This document shows positions 53,850 through 64,000 of a DNA stretch of 64,000 bases, piece by piece. Under the pieces are notes generated by a model. That model did no database searches, had not been told where the DNA came from, and worked only from the letters and a program-made list of their open reading frames with translations. Origin of the DNA: Breviolum minutum Mf 1.05b.01 (taxonomy: Eukaryota; Sar; Dinophyceae; Suessiales; Symbiodiniaceae); contig DF241809.1 in the NCBI GenBank assembly GCA_000507305.1, positions 1-64,000 of the forward strand, given 5' to 3'. How positions within the stretch are numbered: the first letter of the stretch is position 1; every line of letters begins with the position of its first letter. Position numbers and translations under genes: made by a program.

Positions 53850-54080
53850 CAGGTCAGCTTCCCGACGCCCTGTGATCTATCTATGGTGGATGGCAATGAT
53901 GCCATGCCCATGCCCTTCTTCGTGTGGTCATGTCCTGTCATGCCTGTTTTACTGGATTTCAATGCCGCGACGGACACTTGGGTTGGGCAGAGCGAAGCAA
54001 ATGGCATTTCTGAGCTGGACGACCGGACCCTGGGCGTTTTTGAATGGATCATGAATCATGAATCATTATGTTATATGATA
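53850..54080 (+). CDS. Possible exon, unknown product
   Basis: Plus-strand segment after an AG at about 53852, containing PCDLSMVDGNDAMPMPFFVW and LLDFNAATDTWVGQ. It reads like real protein and lies just upstream of the CCCH-finger exon, so the two may belong to one gene. Its right border is not clear and an (AT)n run follows. No family recognised. Confidence 0.35.
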
Positions 54081-54162
54081 CATGTATATATATATATAAA
54101 TATGATAAATATTGTTTTTTTTCTTTCTTGTTTGCATCTTCATCCATCGATCCACAGCCAAG

Positions 54163-54580
54163 GAGTCAGATGCCATATTTTGCATCCTATTCCAAAGTGC
54201 CACCTGCACAGGCAGTGTTGCCCCGGAACAAAGCAAGGATTTGGCTTGGCTTCAAGGGCAACGAACTCACTGCAACAGTTGTGCACGAGAAGCCTGAGGA
54301 TTCTCAGGAGAATTTGATGTGGTATTGCAAGGCTACAAGGCGTTTTTCGCCAGAAGAGTGTCAATGTCGCCTTCGTTGGGAGCATTATGAGGTTTGGATC
54401 CATCCGCGCATTTGTAGGCACTATTTGCAGCGTAAATGTGCCAAAGCATCCAGTGGCAAGTGCAAGTTTGGTCATCCTGAGCGGAACAAAGCCTCCAAGG
54501 CCGGGGAATGCAAAACTGGAGTTGTATGTTGTGTCATGGTGGCAAGGAAACTTATGAGGTCCATGGGAGTCAATGGTTGA
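54163..54580 (+). CDS. Exon of a CCCH zinc-finger protein
   Basis: Pyrimidine-rich sequence and AG precede about 138 open codons to a TGA. The middle (NKARIWLGFKGNELTATVV, ATRRFSPEECQCRLRWEHYE) is well ordered. The end carries CRHYLQRKCAKASSGKCKFGH, a C-x7-C-x7-C-x3-H pattern typical of CCCH fingers, which mostly bind RNA. Basic residues follow. I infer an RNA-binding protein, perhaps a post-transcriptional regulator, but cannot name it. A second frame is open over part of the exon and has no motif. The last 25 codons may be intron read-through. Confidence 0.45.
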
Positions 54581-56885
54581 ATCTCCTTTGCTATAGGAGT
54601 TTAGTCCCTGAATTCCTGCAGAAACTTTCAGTTTGGTTCTTCAGGATAGTTACCACTTGGCGCTGAAAAACAGTGGTAAGGTCAAAAGCGAATTGAACTA
54701 GATATTTATACTATTAAATTTTGATTCAACCATGGAAGTTTACACTTAGACCCGCATGTTACTTCCAAGGTCTCGTGATGGTTCCCTGAGGCCATCTCAG
54801 ATGTCATCGGACAACTGTGAAGGAGCTTTTTGGCGTGTTTGTTGACAGATTCTTGAGGCGACTTGGCCTCACTTTGTTGTTTTCTTTTCTTTAATGAATC
54901 GCTTTCCCAAGTTTGGGGGGCTGCTAATTGTTTATTGTGGAGGGTTGAAATGAGAACTTCAATCACTACCGCTGTGCCAAGGTGATGACAAGAGCAAGTT
55001 CCAATGGTCATTGACTTTGTCACAGTAGTCGTTGGTCAATTTTTGATTTCAAAGTCATGTGCGTCCTAATTCTTCCATTGCCAAAGTGCTCATGATATCC
55101 AGGGCGGTGTCATAAATCATTGAAGTTTCAAAGCTATGGGCAATTGATGTGCGGTAGGCAGGTTTGAAGGAATTTGTAGTTTTACCTGCAAAACGAAAGA
55201 AAAAACGCGGTAGGAGAAACTCGAGATAGATCCTGAAATGTGTCATGTCTGTGAACACTCGCCGTCAGAGTTGGAAACCGGGATCATGTGTGAAATGTTG
55301 TCACACATTTAAAAACGAGATTGGAATGAGATAGAAATTCCATTTTCCTTTGGTCGCAGACAATAACTACAGCCTTTGGATACGGAGCAAACTGGCATTG
55401 CAGGATGCTGTGATGGACCTTTTGAAAGGGTCACTGAAAATTATTTGTTTACATAACTCCTACTCTATGCATTAGACGCCAACATCTTTCTTGTCTCGAA
55501 GAAGATGTTGTCGGGTAAAAATTTAAAGTGCATGCTCCAAGTGTGTGCTGTTGGTGGAAGACATGCAACTGGCACACTATGATTTAAAGTTAACAAATCA
55601 TTTAGTAGTAACAATTTTTGCCGGGCTTCTTCCATCAACCACGTTGAAAGCTTCGTTGCTACGGCAGTATGATCTGCACCAGCATTAGCTCTCACAAAAG
55701 AGCGTGCCAGTTCAAAAGATGCAAAACAAAGCTTTTTTTCCGTCAGTTTTGCATTTTTTCCCCCGGGTGTTTTTTTAGTGATTCCTGTCAAGACTTCATG
55801 TTCCATTTTCTTGCCGTTAAAAGGGTAACTAGCAGAACACATGGGGGGCCCCTATGAATGCCTTGAAGCAAGACGTTTTTGGGCAGGACATGAGCGAGTT
55901 GGACTGTGTCGGGGCAACCCGAGAATCCCACTTGCCACATCAAGTTTCTTTGATCTGTGATTTCGAATCCAATAACTTGGCAATTTTAAGACTTTCCTTT
56001 GGATGATTTCTTGTTGTAAAATGACTCAGGTCAAGTTTCAGGTCGCTGGTATCCCGACTCATTGGAAGGTGTGGATGTGCCCTTTTTTTTGTGTTTATTT
56101 TTTGGTTCATGTGATGCAGTGACCTCCCAACACATTGTTTTTCCGCTGTTTTTGTGTCAATTTTGTATCTCAGGATCTTTCCCTTGACACGACTGGGCAG
56201 GTCTTCTACCTGGTTTTTGTGCTCCTGCCCAAATTCGCCCTCTGGCTGGTACGAAGCCCTGGCAGGTTGTTGTGGTTGTTGTGACATTGGTTAAAAAGTC
56301 AGTGTCTAAGTCTGGAAGGACTGTTACTAGAACAAAATTTCGCTACAGTCGTCGAGATTGATATGGTAAATGCTTGATAAGATATATATCATATTATTTT
56401 ATCTCCATCTGATCTACATGGGTTTAGACATCATAAGTGGTACAGGATTTTGTCCATCAACCGGATAAAGTTTAATTCCAAGCTTTTGCATATGAGAAAA
56501 TAACAACAAAAAAAGCTGTCCCGTTTTTTTTGGGCCGTAAACATCTCGATGGTGAATTGCTGGAGACTATCCGATGGGTAGCTGAAATTTATCTTAGGCC
56601 GTGGCCAAGAGTGGAGTACACTACTTGATGGAGACTGCTGGTATTGTACGCCACCCAGAGCCCCTGTTTTTTTGAGGCTTGGGGTGGGTTTGGATGAGAC
56701 ACTAAGAAGCCAGGTAGATCTGATTGTGAATTCCATGGCCTTGACCTTCGTCTTGGAAGTGGACGAGATGGACAGGGAAACCCAGGAAGGTCAAAGGTGG
56801 CAATTGAAGACCGGAAGTCTTGGATCAGAGTGAAAGTACAAAACAAACATGTATGCATGGGATTGTTGACAATAGCCATTGTCAG

Positions 56886-56961
56886 TACTACAATCCTGCA
56901 GCCAATGCAAGTCAAGAGTTTGACGAAGAGCTGGTGCGGTGTTGCACAAAAAACACCCGAG
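56886..56961 (+). CDS. Possible exon, WW-like half motif
   Basis: After AG at 56884-56885 the plus strand reads YYNPAANASQEFDEELV and ends at a GT donor (gtttttc). YYNPA.N.SQ resembles the second half of a WW domain, but the expected Trp is replaced by Glu-Phe, so the call is weak. Open sequence also runs upstream of the acceptor. Confidence 0.3.
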
Positions 56962-57212
56962 GTTTTTCATCGCTTCACCACCACTTTGACGAAGCATATC
57001 ATGAACAATATCCAGGCTAGTTGCAGTTCGTTGCATCAAGCTGCCATGCTCTTGTTGTTGGCAAGGAGAAGGAATGGATGGGAGGTCCAAAAAGAATCCT
57101 TAGATTTCAAATCCTGGCCAGGGGGATGACAAATGTGGGTGCTTAAAGGATTGCATACGAACGATCAATTTGACAGCTGTGTTCCCAAGGCCCCCAAATT
57201 TCCCGGCTTCAG

Positions 57213-57332
57213 GATCTTCCCAACTTCGACATTACCCAGGAGGAGACAGAGACGAATTTGCAGGCTTTGGAAAGGTACAAAGCCGAAGAATTGGGAAGTG
57301 CCAGCTACTGGGCTGCTCTGAGTGACACTTGA
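57213..57332 (+). CDS. Probable terminal exon, unknown product
   Basis: AG at 57211-57212 leads into 39 codons ending in TGA. The peptide is acidic and helical, with ITQEETETNLQALERYKAEE and a last SASYWAALSDT. The borders and composition fit a last exon. It may join the segment at 56886-56961 through an unseen exon. No domain recognised. Confidence 0.45.
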   Translation, partial: DLPNFDITQEETETNLQALERYKAEELGSASYWAALSDT

Positions 57333-58399
57333 GGATGATTGATGAGACAAATTCTTGACATTCGCCCAGTGGGAATTCCATTTCTGGAGTCTTGGGTGAG
57401 TTCTCAGTACTGGTGACGAGGTCTGACTTGGATCCCCTTGGTACTGAGGATGGAGCAAGTTGATGTTGTCCATTCCTTGGCGCTTTTTCTTGGTGCTCCT
57501 GCTGCAGGTGGGGTGATGGGTATACCCTACAGTTGCAACTGTCTCCGTCAAAGCTAGGTGTTTTGAGCTGTTTTTAGCTGGGTTGTGGTGTTAGACTGAA
57601 GACAGCATAGCATTGTAGAGGACAGCGCTAGAGGACAGCGCAACTTCCAGGATATTTTTACAGTTGTTGAAAGTGGCACTGGTGATGTGGCGTGCTTTTT
57701 CAGGCCATATTCGTTTCCAACTACTACCTGGAGAACTGCCAAAAGACTGAGGACTCGGACATGGTTGGCATTTGCCTATCCGAAAAAAGCACTCTGGTCT
57801 GTAGATGGGTGTTTTTCAAGGAGTGTCATCCTACCCATGAAGTGACGCATCTTGTTCAGAATTTCAGAATATACATTGCCATCAAGCCACTGAGTGTTTT
57901 GAGACAATCATTAATCCTTGAGTTCGCATGACATATCACTCACGCTGCACATCTTCCAGCCAGAGTTGTCATCATCTTTTGTCCCCTTGGCTTTGGTGGA
58001 ACTCTTGATGAGGATTTTTTTGGTTGGGGGTTGAAAGTAGAAAACACAATTCTTCAAGATCACAGCAGGGGTGAGCAAAGAAAGTGTCCAGGACGGCAGT
58101 TGGGTATCCAGAGAGTTGCGAATGCCCAAGGACGCTCCTGTGACCACGCCTGACATGGAAAGTCGGTGAAGTTCTTTGGGGATTTGTTGTGAGTGTGCAG
58201 ATAAAAAGTGTGTTGAAAGTTGAACTTTGTCTTTGATGCTCTTTAGCAAGCCCTGAATTTTTTGCCAAGTTTTTTTCCCAGGACTTGTCCTATCGACCAT
58301 TGGCACTCATGTTTGGACTACTGTGCCCCGGTGTGAAATTTGGGGATTTGGCATGGGCATTGCTTCTAACAGCAGATGGGTTTTTTTAGTGTTGCCGAG

Positions 58400-58942
58400 G
58401 TCAACGGACGGAGATCCAGTTTGGTCTATGCCCACGCCAGGGTGCTTTCAAAAGCATCACACAAAAGCATTGCAAAGGTATGAATCAATATGGGACGCAC
58501 GTTTTTTTTGGATGAAAATGATGAACATGACGAATCTGTTGGCCTTTGGCAAAGATGAACAAATCTTTTTTTTGATTTTGTTGGTCGTTGAATCATCTCT
58601 TTGCAAAAGCTCTCTATTGGCGAGGTTGTGACTGTCACAGTTGCCATTCCATTGCCTGATATGCAGAGTCGCTCAGGTCAAAGTGACGGCTGCTTAGTAA
58701 ATCAATGGCAAAGCCCATTGCTGTTTTAGGTGCCCCATTCATGAACAAATGTACGTGTCTCGAGCTTTTGGAAACCACGAAAAAAAATCACTTCGAAGAT
58801 ATTCAAGTGCTTTCCCCCAGAAGGATCAAAGTGCAGTTCATTGGTGTCCTCAAGTTCGACAAAGTTTCGTCATGGCTTGCAAGTTGCCAAGCTGCAGGAA
58901 ATCAGAGTAAAACCTCGAGTCGCTTCTTGGGTACCGGATTGA
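58400..58942 (+). CDS. Three-exon host gene fragment, unknown product
   Basis: Three exons match in phase. 58400-58477 (26 codons, SSLVYAHARVLSKASHKSIA) ends at a gtatga donor. 58625-58676 contains VVTVTVAIPLPDMQS and ends with a split codon at gtcaaag. 58824-58942 contains FRHGLQVAKLQEIRVKPRV and ends in TGA. All acceptors are AG followed by G. Introns are 147 nt each. The phase agreement across two introns supports the model. An alternative reading is a single 138-codon ORF from the ATG at 58705 in another frame, which has no splice support. I do not recognise the protein; the first exon or exons are missing. Confidence 0.45.
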
Positions 58943-61848
58943 AAAATCTAAGCTGGTTGAATACAGAAATGGAACATCCAGAATTTGTGCCAATTTGGAC
59001 TATCTCAAAAGGTTTCTCCAAGAGCTGTCCAGAAGTTTCAGCTTGCTGGATGTTTCACCTTGCTGACAAGTCCTGTCTTTGCCAAAATGCCGGGCAAAGT
59101 CGGCAAAGTGATCTGGAATGAAAAATCAGTGCAGCGGGGCAGAACTTTGGTGCAGCGGGGCAGAACTTTGGCAGGGTGGCTGCTTTATGTCGTTCCAATT
59201 CATGCAATTTTGCTTTTTCACCGTTGGAGTATATGAAAGACTTAATCCTGTTGATGTTGTTTGATCGTCGTACATGAAGTGTGCCATTCTTTTCCGTTGC
59301 TTTTCTTGGTAGACCCAACTTAGTTACATGGCAATGGGCTATTGCTCTGCCCAAATCAGCTGTCTCTTGTAGGACTTGCTGGAAACCCGTCTACCTTCCG
59401 GCTCGAAAAGCAAAACGCAGATGACGTGACAGGGAGTGCCGGTGGTGCCACAGGCCCCCGCGGTTGGAGTCTCAGTATTTCATGCTGCTGGGTTGGTCGA
59501 GAGGTGATTTTGTGATACCAAGAATCTAAGCTGTCAAATTGCTTTTGAACTAAACGGAAATGCAGAACCAGCTCCGAAAACCAGCCACTTTCTGTGAGGC
59601 TGTACAGTATGGCCATGTCACAAACAGCGGGGCACCCAGCAATAGATCCGGTATGATCCGGTGCTCTGTTGTTTGCACTCGGACTGGCGGAGATCCATAG
59701 TGACAGGGACATGTGGGAGACACAACATGACAAGCCAAAAAGCTCACATAGTGTGGACCGGGGACGAGTTTTTTCAGCCTTTTGGTGCTGTACCTAGCTC
59801 GAGATTAAGAACCTTTGTTCCATACAGTGAACAGAGGCTGTATCAAAGAGCTACGGTGCTACAGGGTGGTCGAAATGTGTACTTGCAACTCCCACATTTT
59901 GTAAAAAGGGGGTTTTGCGAGCTTTGCGATGTTTTGCCGTTTGCTGGCTGTGCCGCGGGCGTACGGCGCCGGCCCCAGTGGCCGGCACATGCCTGTTGAC
60001 CAACCCAGTGCCTGCATTCAAAGCTTGAAAAGTTGCTGAACCAGCAACAATCTGCTATGATCCAACTGCAGAGGACCACGGAAACGAGTACACAGTGTGG
60101 CCTGTGAACTGACACTTCATGGGTCGAACTTTTTGTGGGTTCTTGCTGCCGAGAGGCTCCTGCCTGTGTGGTATGAGGGCAAGAGGGGCATGCTAGGCGA
60201 TGATCCGGCCTTTTTCTTCTGTTGCCTTCCTTGCAACCCTGCCGCACTTGTAGCGTGCCTTCGGTGCTTTACTGAAGGTCCCTGCAGGTGTTCCCTGGTT
60301 TCTTTCTTCTGCGGACGTTGTCGGTTTCTTGACTCGGGGCTCGTTTCGTGTGCCCGGGGGTTACGGGCCGTGTGGTTCTTCCCTCCTGTGTGTTTTCTGA
60401 TCCCGCGGATCAGTTTGCTTCATCTCGCAGCAGACGGTCGCTTTGGCTCGCAGAATTTATTTAGTTCGGATTCTTTGGGTCACCTAGCATGAAGAAAACC
60501 TGCTTGTTTTGTCACCTGCATGTCTATCACTAGAGAGTGCTTTGAGAGTCTTTTCGATGCTCTTTTGGACGCAACTCAATCAAAACTAGCCTAAGATATT
60601 GGGAGAGCGAGCCACAAATCGAGCGTACTATTTGTTGAGCTTTAACCTGAGTTCAAACATCCGAGGCTGGTAGTAGCTTTGCTCCAGGGACAACTGGCTT
60701 TGGAAGCATCGCATCTGCTGGCACTACCGGGATGCCAAAGCGAAAGGCGATGAAGTGCAAGTTGCTGGGTTTGCTGGACATGGTTGGATGCCATGCATAA
60801 CAGCCTATCAAAAAGGTTCACGTGTGTTTTTCTTTTGTGGGGAAGCACGTGAGAAACAACAGCTTAACGTTGGGCTTCAAAATGACTCCGACTACAACAA
60901 CCAACAAACTCAAAGAAACAGGTAGGCTTTAGCTTCTTAGAAATCAGTTGGAATCCAAGACTCCTCGACACAGCCCTCAAAGTCTACAAAACCCCCCCCA
61001 ACTGTGCTCCGCCTGCTCAGCAAGCGAGCGTGGTCGAGATGCTGGAGTGACCAACAGAAGAAAGACAAGGGTTGCGGGATTCGGGTGTCAATTGATGTTT
61101 GTGTGAAAAGGATGATCTATGGTTGGAACTGAAAGACACTTCAGCATGGCACCCGAATTTCAGACCTTCCGAAGCCGACAGGTACGTGAAAAGTCTGAAC
61201 ATCGACCCCATCAGAGAAGCAGACATGCTATGGATTGCAGAAGAAGAACTCCTGGCCATTGTTTGACTTCTTGGTTCTTCATACTCTCCGTGAAACTAGT
61301 AGATACACAAAATATATGCCTGTATACTGTATATTATGTATATATATATATATACAACATATATATTCTATAATATATATATAGTTAGTTATAGTTTTGA
61401 AGCCCCCCCTAACATTACAAACCTTGGAAGATGAGTTACCTCTTGAGACATCTCGCTGCCAGGCCTTCAATGCGCCGCTGCCCCCCGGGTGGACAGAACA
61501 CCAGGTGGCTGTTTCAGGGTATCCCGTGTTGAAGCTATTTAAAGCAAAGTGAAAAGGGCAACTATTCACAGTTGCAAAGGTGAATGAGGTCTTACAGAGT
61601 GGAAGTATGGAATATGAGCCTTTTGATCAAGAAAGAAGGTTTTGCAGTTGAGGAATCGGGATTTTGATTTTCTGGATTGGGTCTTTGCATGCGCTTGAAC
61701 TGTCATTGAACTGTTCATCGGCAGTTTCCCATCCTGCAATATGCAGATTCGAAGATGAAACTAAACTTTCACTTCAAGCAGGAGTGTCAACACCTTCGAA
61801 TAGAAACTTTCCTCTGAAAGTGCTGCAGTGCTTCCTGTTTTTCTGCAG
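58943..61848. other. Host DNA, nothing firm
   Basis: A 21-base direct repeat (gcagcggggcagaactttgg with one more base) stands in tandem at about 59130-59172. An (AT)n run covers 61335-61382. Plus-strand frames at 59661-59999 and 60097-60492 are long enough to notice but are Cys/Phe-rich without a motif. Confidence 0.35.
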
Positions 61849-62307
61849 GATGAGCAAGGAAGAGTTTACTTCCATAATGGTTCAACAGGTGAGTCCACCT
61901 GGAAGCACCTTGGATACAAGATGGGAGTCATGGAGGTAGGAGAAATCAGTGGGGAAAGGGATCTAAAGAGATCGTGGCACCAAATCGCAGATTTCTTCTT
62001 GTCACCATCCAATGATCCAATGAAGATCAAGTATGCTTGAGGAGAGTCTTGGTGAGCGAGTGGCAACAAACCTCTGTTGATGACAGTTGTGGGTCCAAGG
62101 CATCCCATGGATGAGCTGTTCCGTGAAATCGTAGACTACCAACGACGAGTCAGGAACTTAGCAAAGGCAAAGTCTTTTTTGCTGCATTTTGAGCACTCTT
62201 GTCCGAGTTTGAAAAGCTTTTCAGCCACTTATTTTCAGGTTGTCGAAGTTGGAGGCTTTTGGCAGATCGAAGATGAGATCGCAGAGCAAGAGGAGACATT
62301 TCAATAG
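61849..62307 (+). CDS. CEP164-like WW-domain protein, gene fragment
   Basis: Exon 61849-61904 follows a strong acceptor (tttttctgcag) and gives the second half of a WW domain, GRVYFHNGSTGESTW. A GC donor (gcacct) and an acceptor at 62098-62099 join it in phase to exon 62100-62166, so that STWKHP continues with MDELFREIVDYQRRVRNLA. The run WKHP.DE followed by a charged helix is what CEP164-type centriole and cilium proteins show; the WW domain there binds proline-rich partners. A third segment, 62239-62307 (GFWQIEDEIAEQEE, TAG), is in the same phase. The first half of the WW domain must lie in an upstream exon that I could not find. A further segment at 62640-62700 (YQDGEKFFYNKHTEES) looks like a degenerate second WW half. 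The WW call is solid; CEP164 kinship is by eye. Confidence 0.5.
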
Positions 62308-64000
62308 CCAACCTCAGAAAGTCACGGTTTCCAGATCAAGTTGTTCAACCGTTTCAGGAGAACATCCGAAAAGACTTGGCTGATTGGATGGAACTCTTCT
62401 CGGAGGCAAGATGAACGATTTTTTTTTTCGGGTCAATTCACGACTAACATCAGCATCCTGAAACACATAGAATATATGAAACATCACTACTTATTGGGGG
62501 TCGATCCAATTCCATATTCTATTGCAAACTAGTTGCAGAATCCTACATATGTCCACTATCACTGCTAAAGACATATCGGCCACCGAAAAATCCACAGCTT
62601 GTGGTTGGATCTTTACACCGAGCTATGGAGATGCAGCTGCCTTTGATTACCAGGATGGCGAGAAATTCTTCTACAACAAACATACAGAAGAGAGTAGGCT
62701 GGAGCTGGAGCTGGCTGGGCCGTTTCTCTGTCAAATGATGGTCTCATTGGAGACCTTTGCTGGAACTCCTGTTTTTCGTTGGTTTGGAGGGCTTCTTCAC
62801 TAGGAGTTGGAAGTAAAGCAGAGATAGGGTAAGCGTTTCAGACTGCTGTTTACTTCTGTATCTGATCAGGCGTTGGAGCACAGAAGTTTTTGTATCTTAT
62901 CACACACGCAAATCAAGATGAGGCCTTCCCAGAGACAAACACAGTGTGCTGTCAGGTTTGATGATCCACGTATGGCTGTCTACCATGTGCTCTATGCCAG
63001 GAGACTCGCTGATTGTTGGTAAGCTTTCTAAGTGCTAAGAGATGTATATCATATATGTGTATACATATATTATTACACTGTGTATTGGCTGTATTTTTTT
63101 TTATAATTGTATTTTCTTTTTTGTTTCGTTATATTATGTCCTATTGTATTATAGTTGCAATACACTTTTCTCAAGTCTCTTTGCAGACCGGAGGACTTTT
63201 TTCTTTTGACTGTGGCAGCCTGAGAGGATCAAGATGGTCGCACGAATGAAGGAACGCTTCCCCATTTTAGCGCGACAACCTCGACCTGAAGTGGCTCAGC
63301 TGTATTGGTGGTGCTATGCTGGGTGGGGCTAATAGGGGTTAGCAGGATGGGTTTGTTGTAGAAGCCCACTGTTGTAGAAGCACTTAACTTGGGAGTGGAA
63401 CATTTTTTCTTCTGAGAGTTGGCTAAAGTTAAATGTATTCGCCTGGCAGCTGTTTGGTGATCGGCCCTGCGGCCAGGAGCCCACAGAGGCGGAGAAAGAG
63501 CTTCGAAGGTTCCAACCAGACGTTCAGCCGATTGTTTGGATGTAGCTCGGAGTTTTTTTGGGGGGCCGACTGAGGCCGCCTATGATCAGTCATCCCTTGT
63601 TGGAATTAGTTCCTTTGGTAAACCTTTCGCATGCATTGCAAGCTGACAGGCGGAGGGAAGAAGACAGGCAGCACTATACGTAGCTTGGCACATTTGAGAT
63701 CTTTTGAGCATATAGTGTAGTCCTTTTTGCAGCACTTCTTCATTCTTTGTTGGGTTATATGGGTTATATACCTGCTTTGCAATCTGCTTTCCAGGTTGCA
63801 GACAGTAGAAAATAAACACGTCGTTTGGGCAAGACTTGCTACCAAGCATCTTTCAACAACTTGGCCAAATCTACCATTCTGCCACGGTAAAAGCTCCACA
63901 AGTCAAGAAAAGGATGGGGGTGGACTCTTCTCCTCGAAGATGTTCATTTGTTCCCATGTGAAACGACCAAACTTCCCACAGGTCTTGCCTTCTAAAGATC
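62308..64000. other. Host DNA, right end of window
   Basis: Possible further exons of the WW gene on the plus strand: 62640-62700 and about 62955-63020 (FDDPRMAVYHVLYARRLA before gtaagc). AT-rich patch near 63045-63130. Nothing else that I can support. Confidence 0.3.

Larger units (their letters stand above)
54581..58399. other. Host DNA with unassigned ORFs
   Basis: The minus strand holds several frames of 105-131 codons: 54706-55023, 55465-55842 (contains ELARSFVRANAGADHTAVAT), 55940-56287 and 57911-58306 (contains HRLSMSGVVTGASLGIRN). Some read like protein, but I recognise none and see no clear exon borders. The plus strand holds two better exon candidates, listed separately. Confidence 0.3.

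Overview
The window reads as nuclear DNA of a dinoflagellate, most likely a symbiodiniacean. The basis is indirect. Spliceosomal introns use GC as well as GT donors and mostly join at AG|G. Two tyrosine-recombinase (DIRS-superfamily) retrotransposons and one Ty1/copia element have a dinoflagellate flavour: methyltransferase-like domains inside the polyproteins, an HSLK variant of the recombinase HxxR box, and a GEASNPGP linker. There are no bacterial operons, rRNA or tRNA genes, and I found no spliced-leader sequence. Four single Ns (22504, 25708, 26829, 35402) look like contig joins.

Layout. 1-13197: host DNA with short exon-like segments (best at 3.0-3.9, 4.45-5.74, 9.8 and 10.84-10.97 kb), simple repeats, no recognised family. 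13198-20624: YR element 1, with split direct repeats A1...B1A2...B2 (119 and 74 bp, all copies identical) and the order zinc ORF, tyrosine recombinase, Gag, methyltransferase-RT-RNase H. 21168-52245: one Mpv17/PMP22-family membrane protein gene in six exons. Exons 1-4 lie at 21.2-22.15 kb, exon 5 at 44.8 kb and exon 6 at 52.1 kb. Intron 4 is 22.7 kb and holds a long ATCT microsatellite, a mosaic of shuffled repeats (23.9-28.8 kb), tandem duplications and a complete copia element on the minus strand (33167-40897, identical 341-bp LTRs, 6-bp target duplication). Intron 5 is 7.1 kb and is almost entirely YR element 2 (45049-52008). A 131-bp copy of the exon 4/intron 4 boundary flanks the inserted 22.3 kb. 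52246-64000: host DNA with a CCCH-finger exon, several unassigned exons, a three-exon gene fragment (58.4-58.9 kb) and a CEP164-like WW-domain gene fragment (61.85-62.3 kb).

How it fits together. The window shows retrotransposon load inside a host gene: both large introns would be of ordinary size (about 235 and 177 nt) without the inserts, and all coding phases still match across them. The three retroelements come from two unrelated orders, yet each carries a SAM-methyltransferase-like module. Both YR elements open with a tiny Cys-rich ORF whose ATG lies 2 nt past repeat A1. Element 2 links its three ORFs by ATGA stop/start overlaps. The copia element hides a conserved-looking +1-frame ORF inside its polyprotein.
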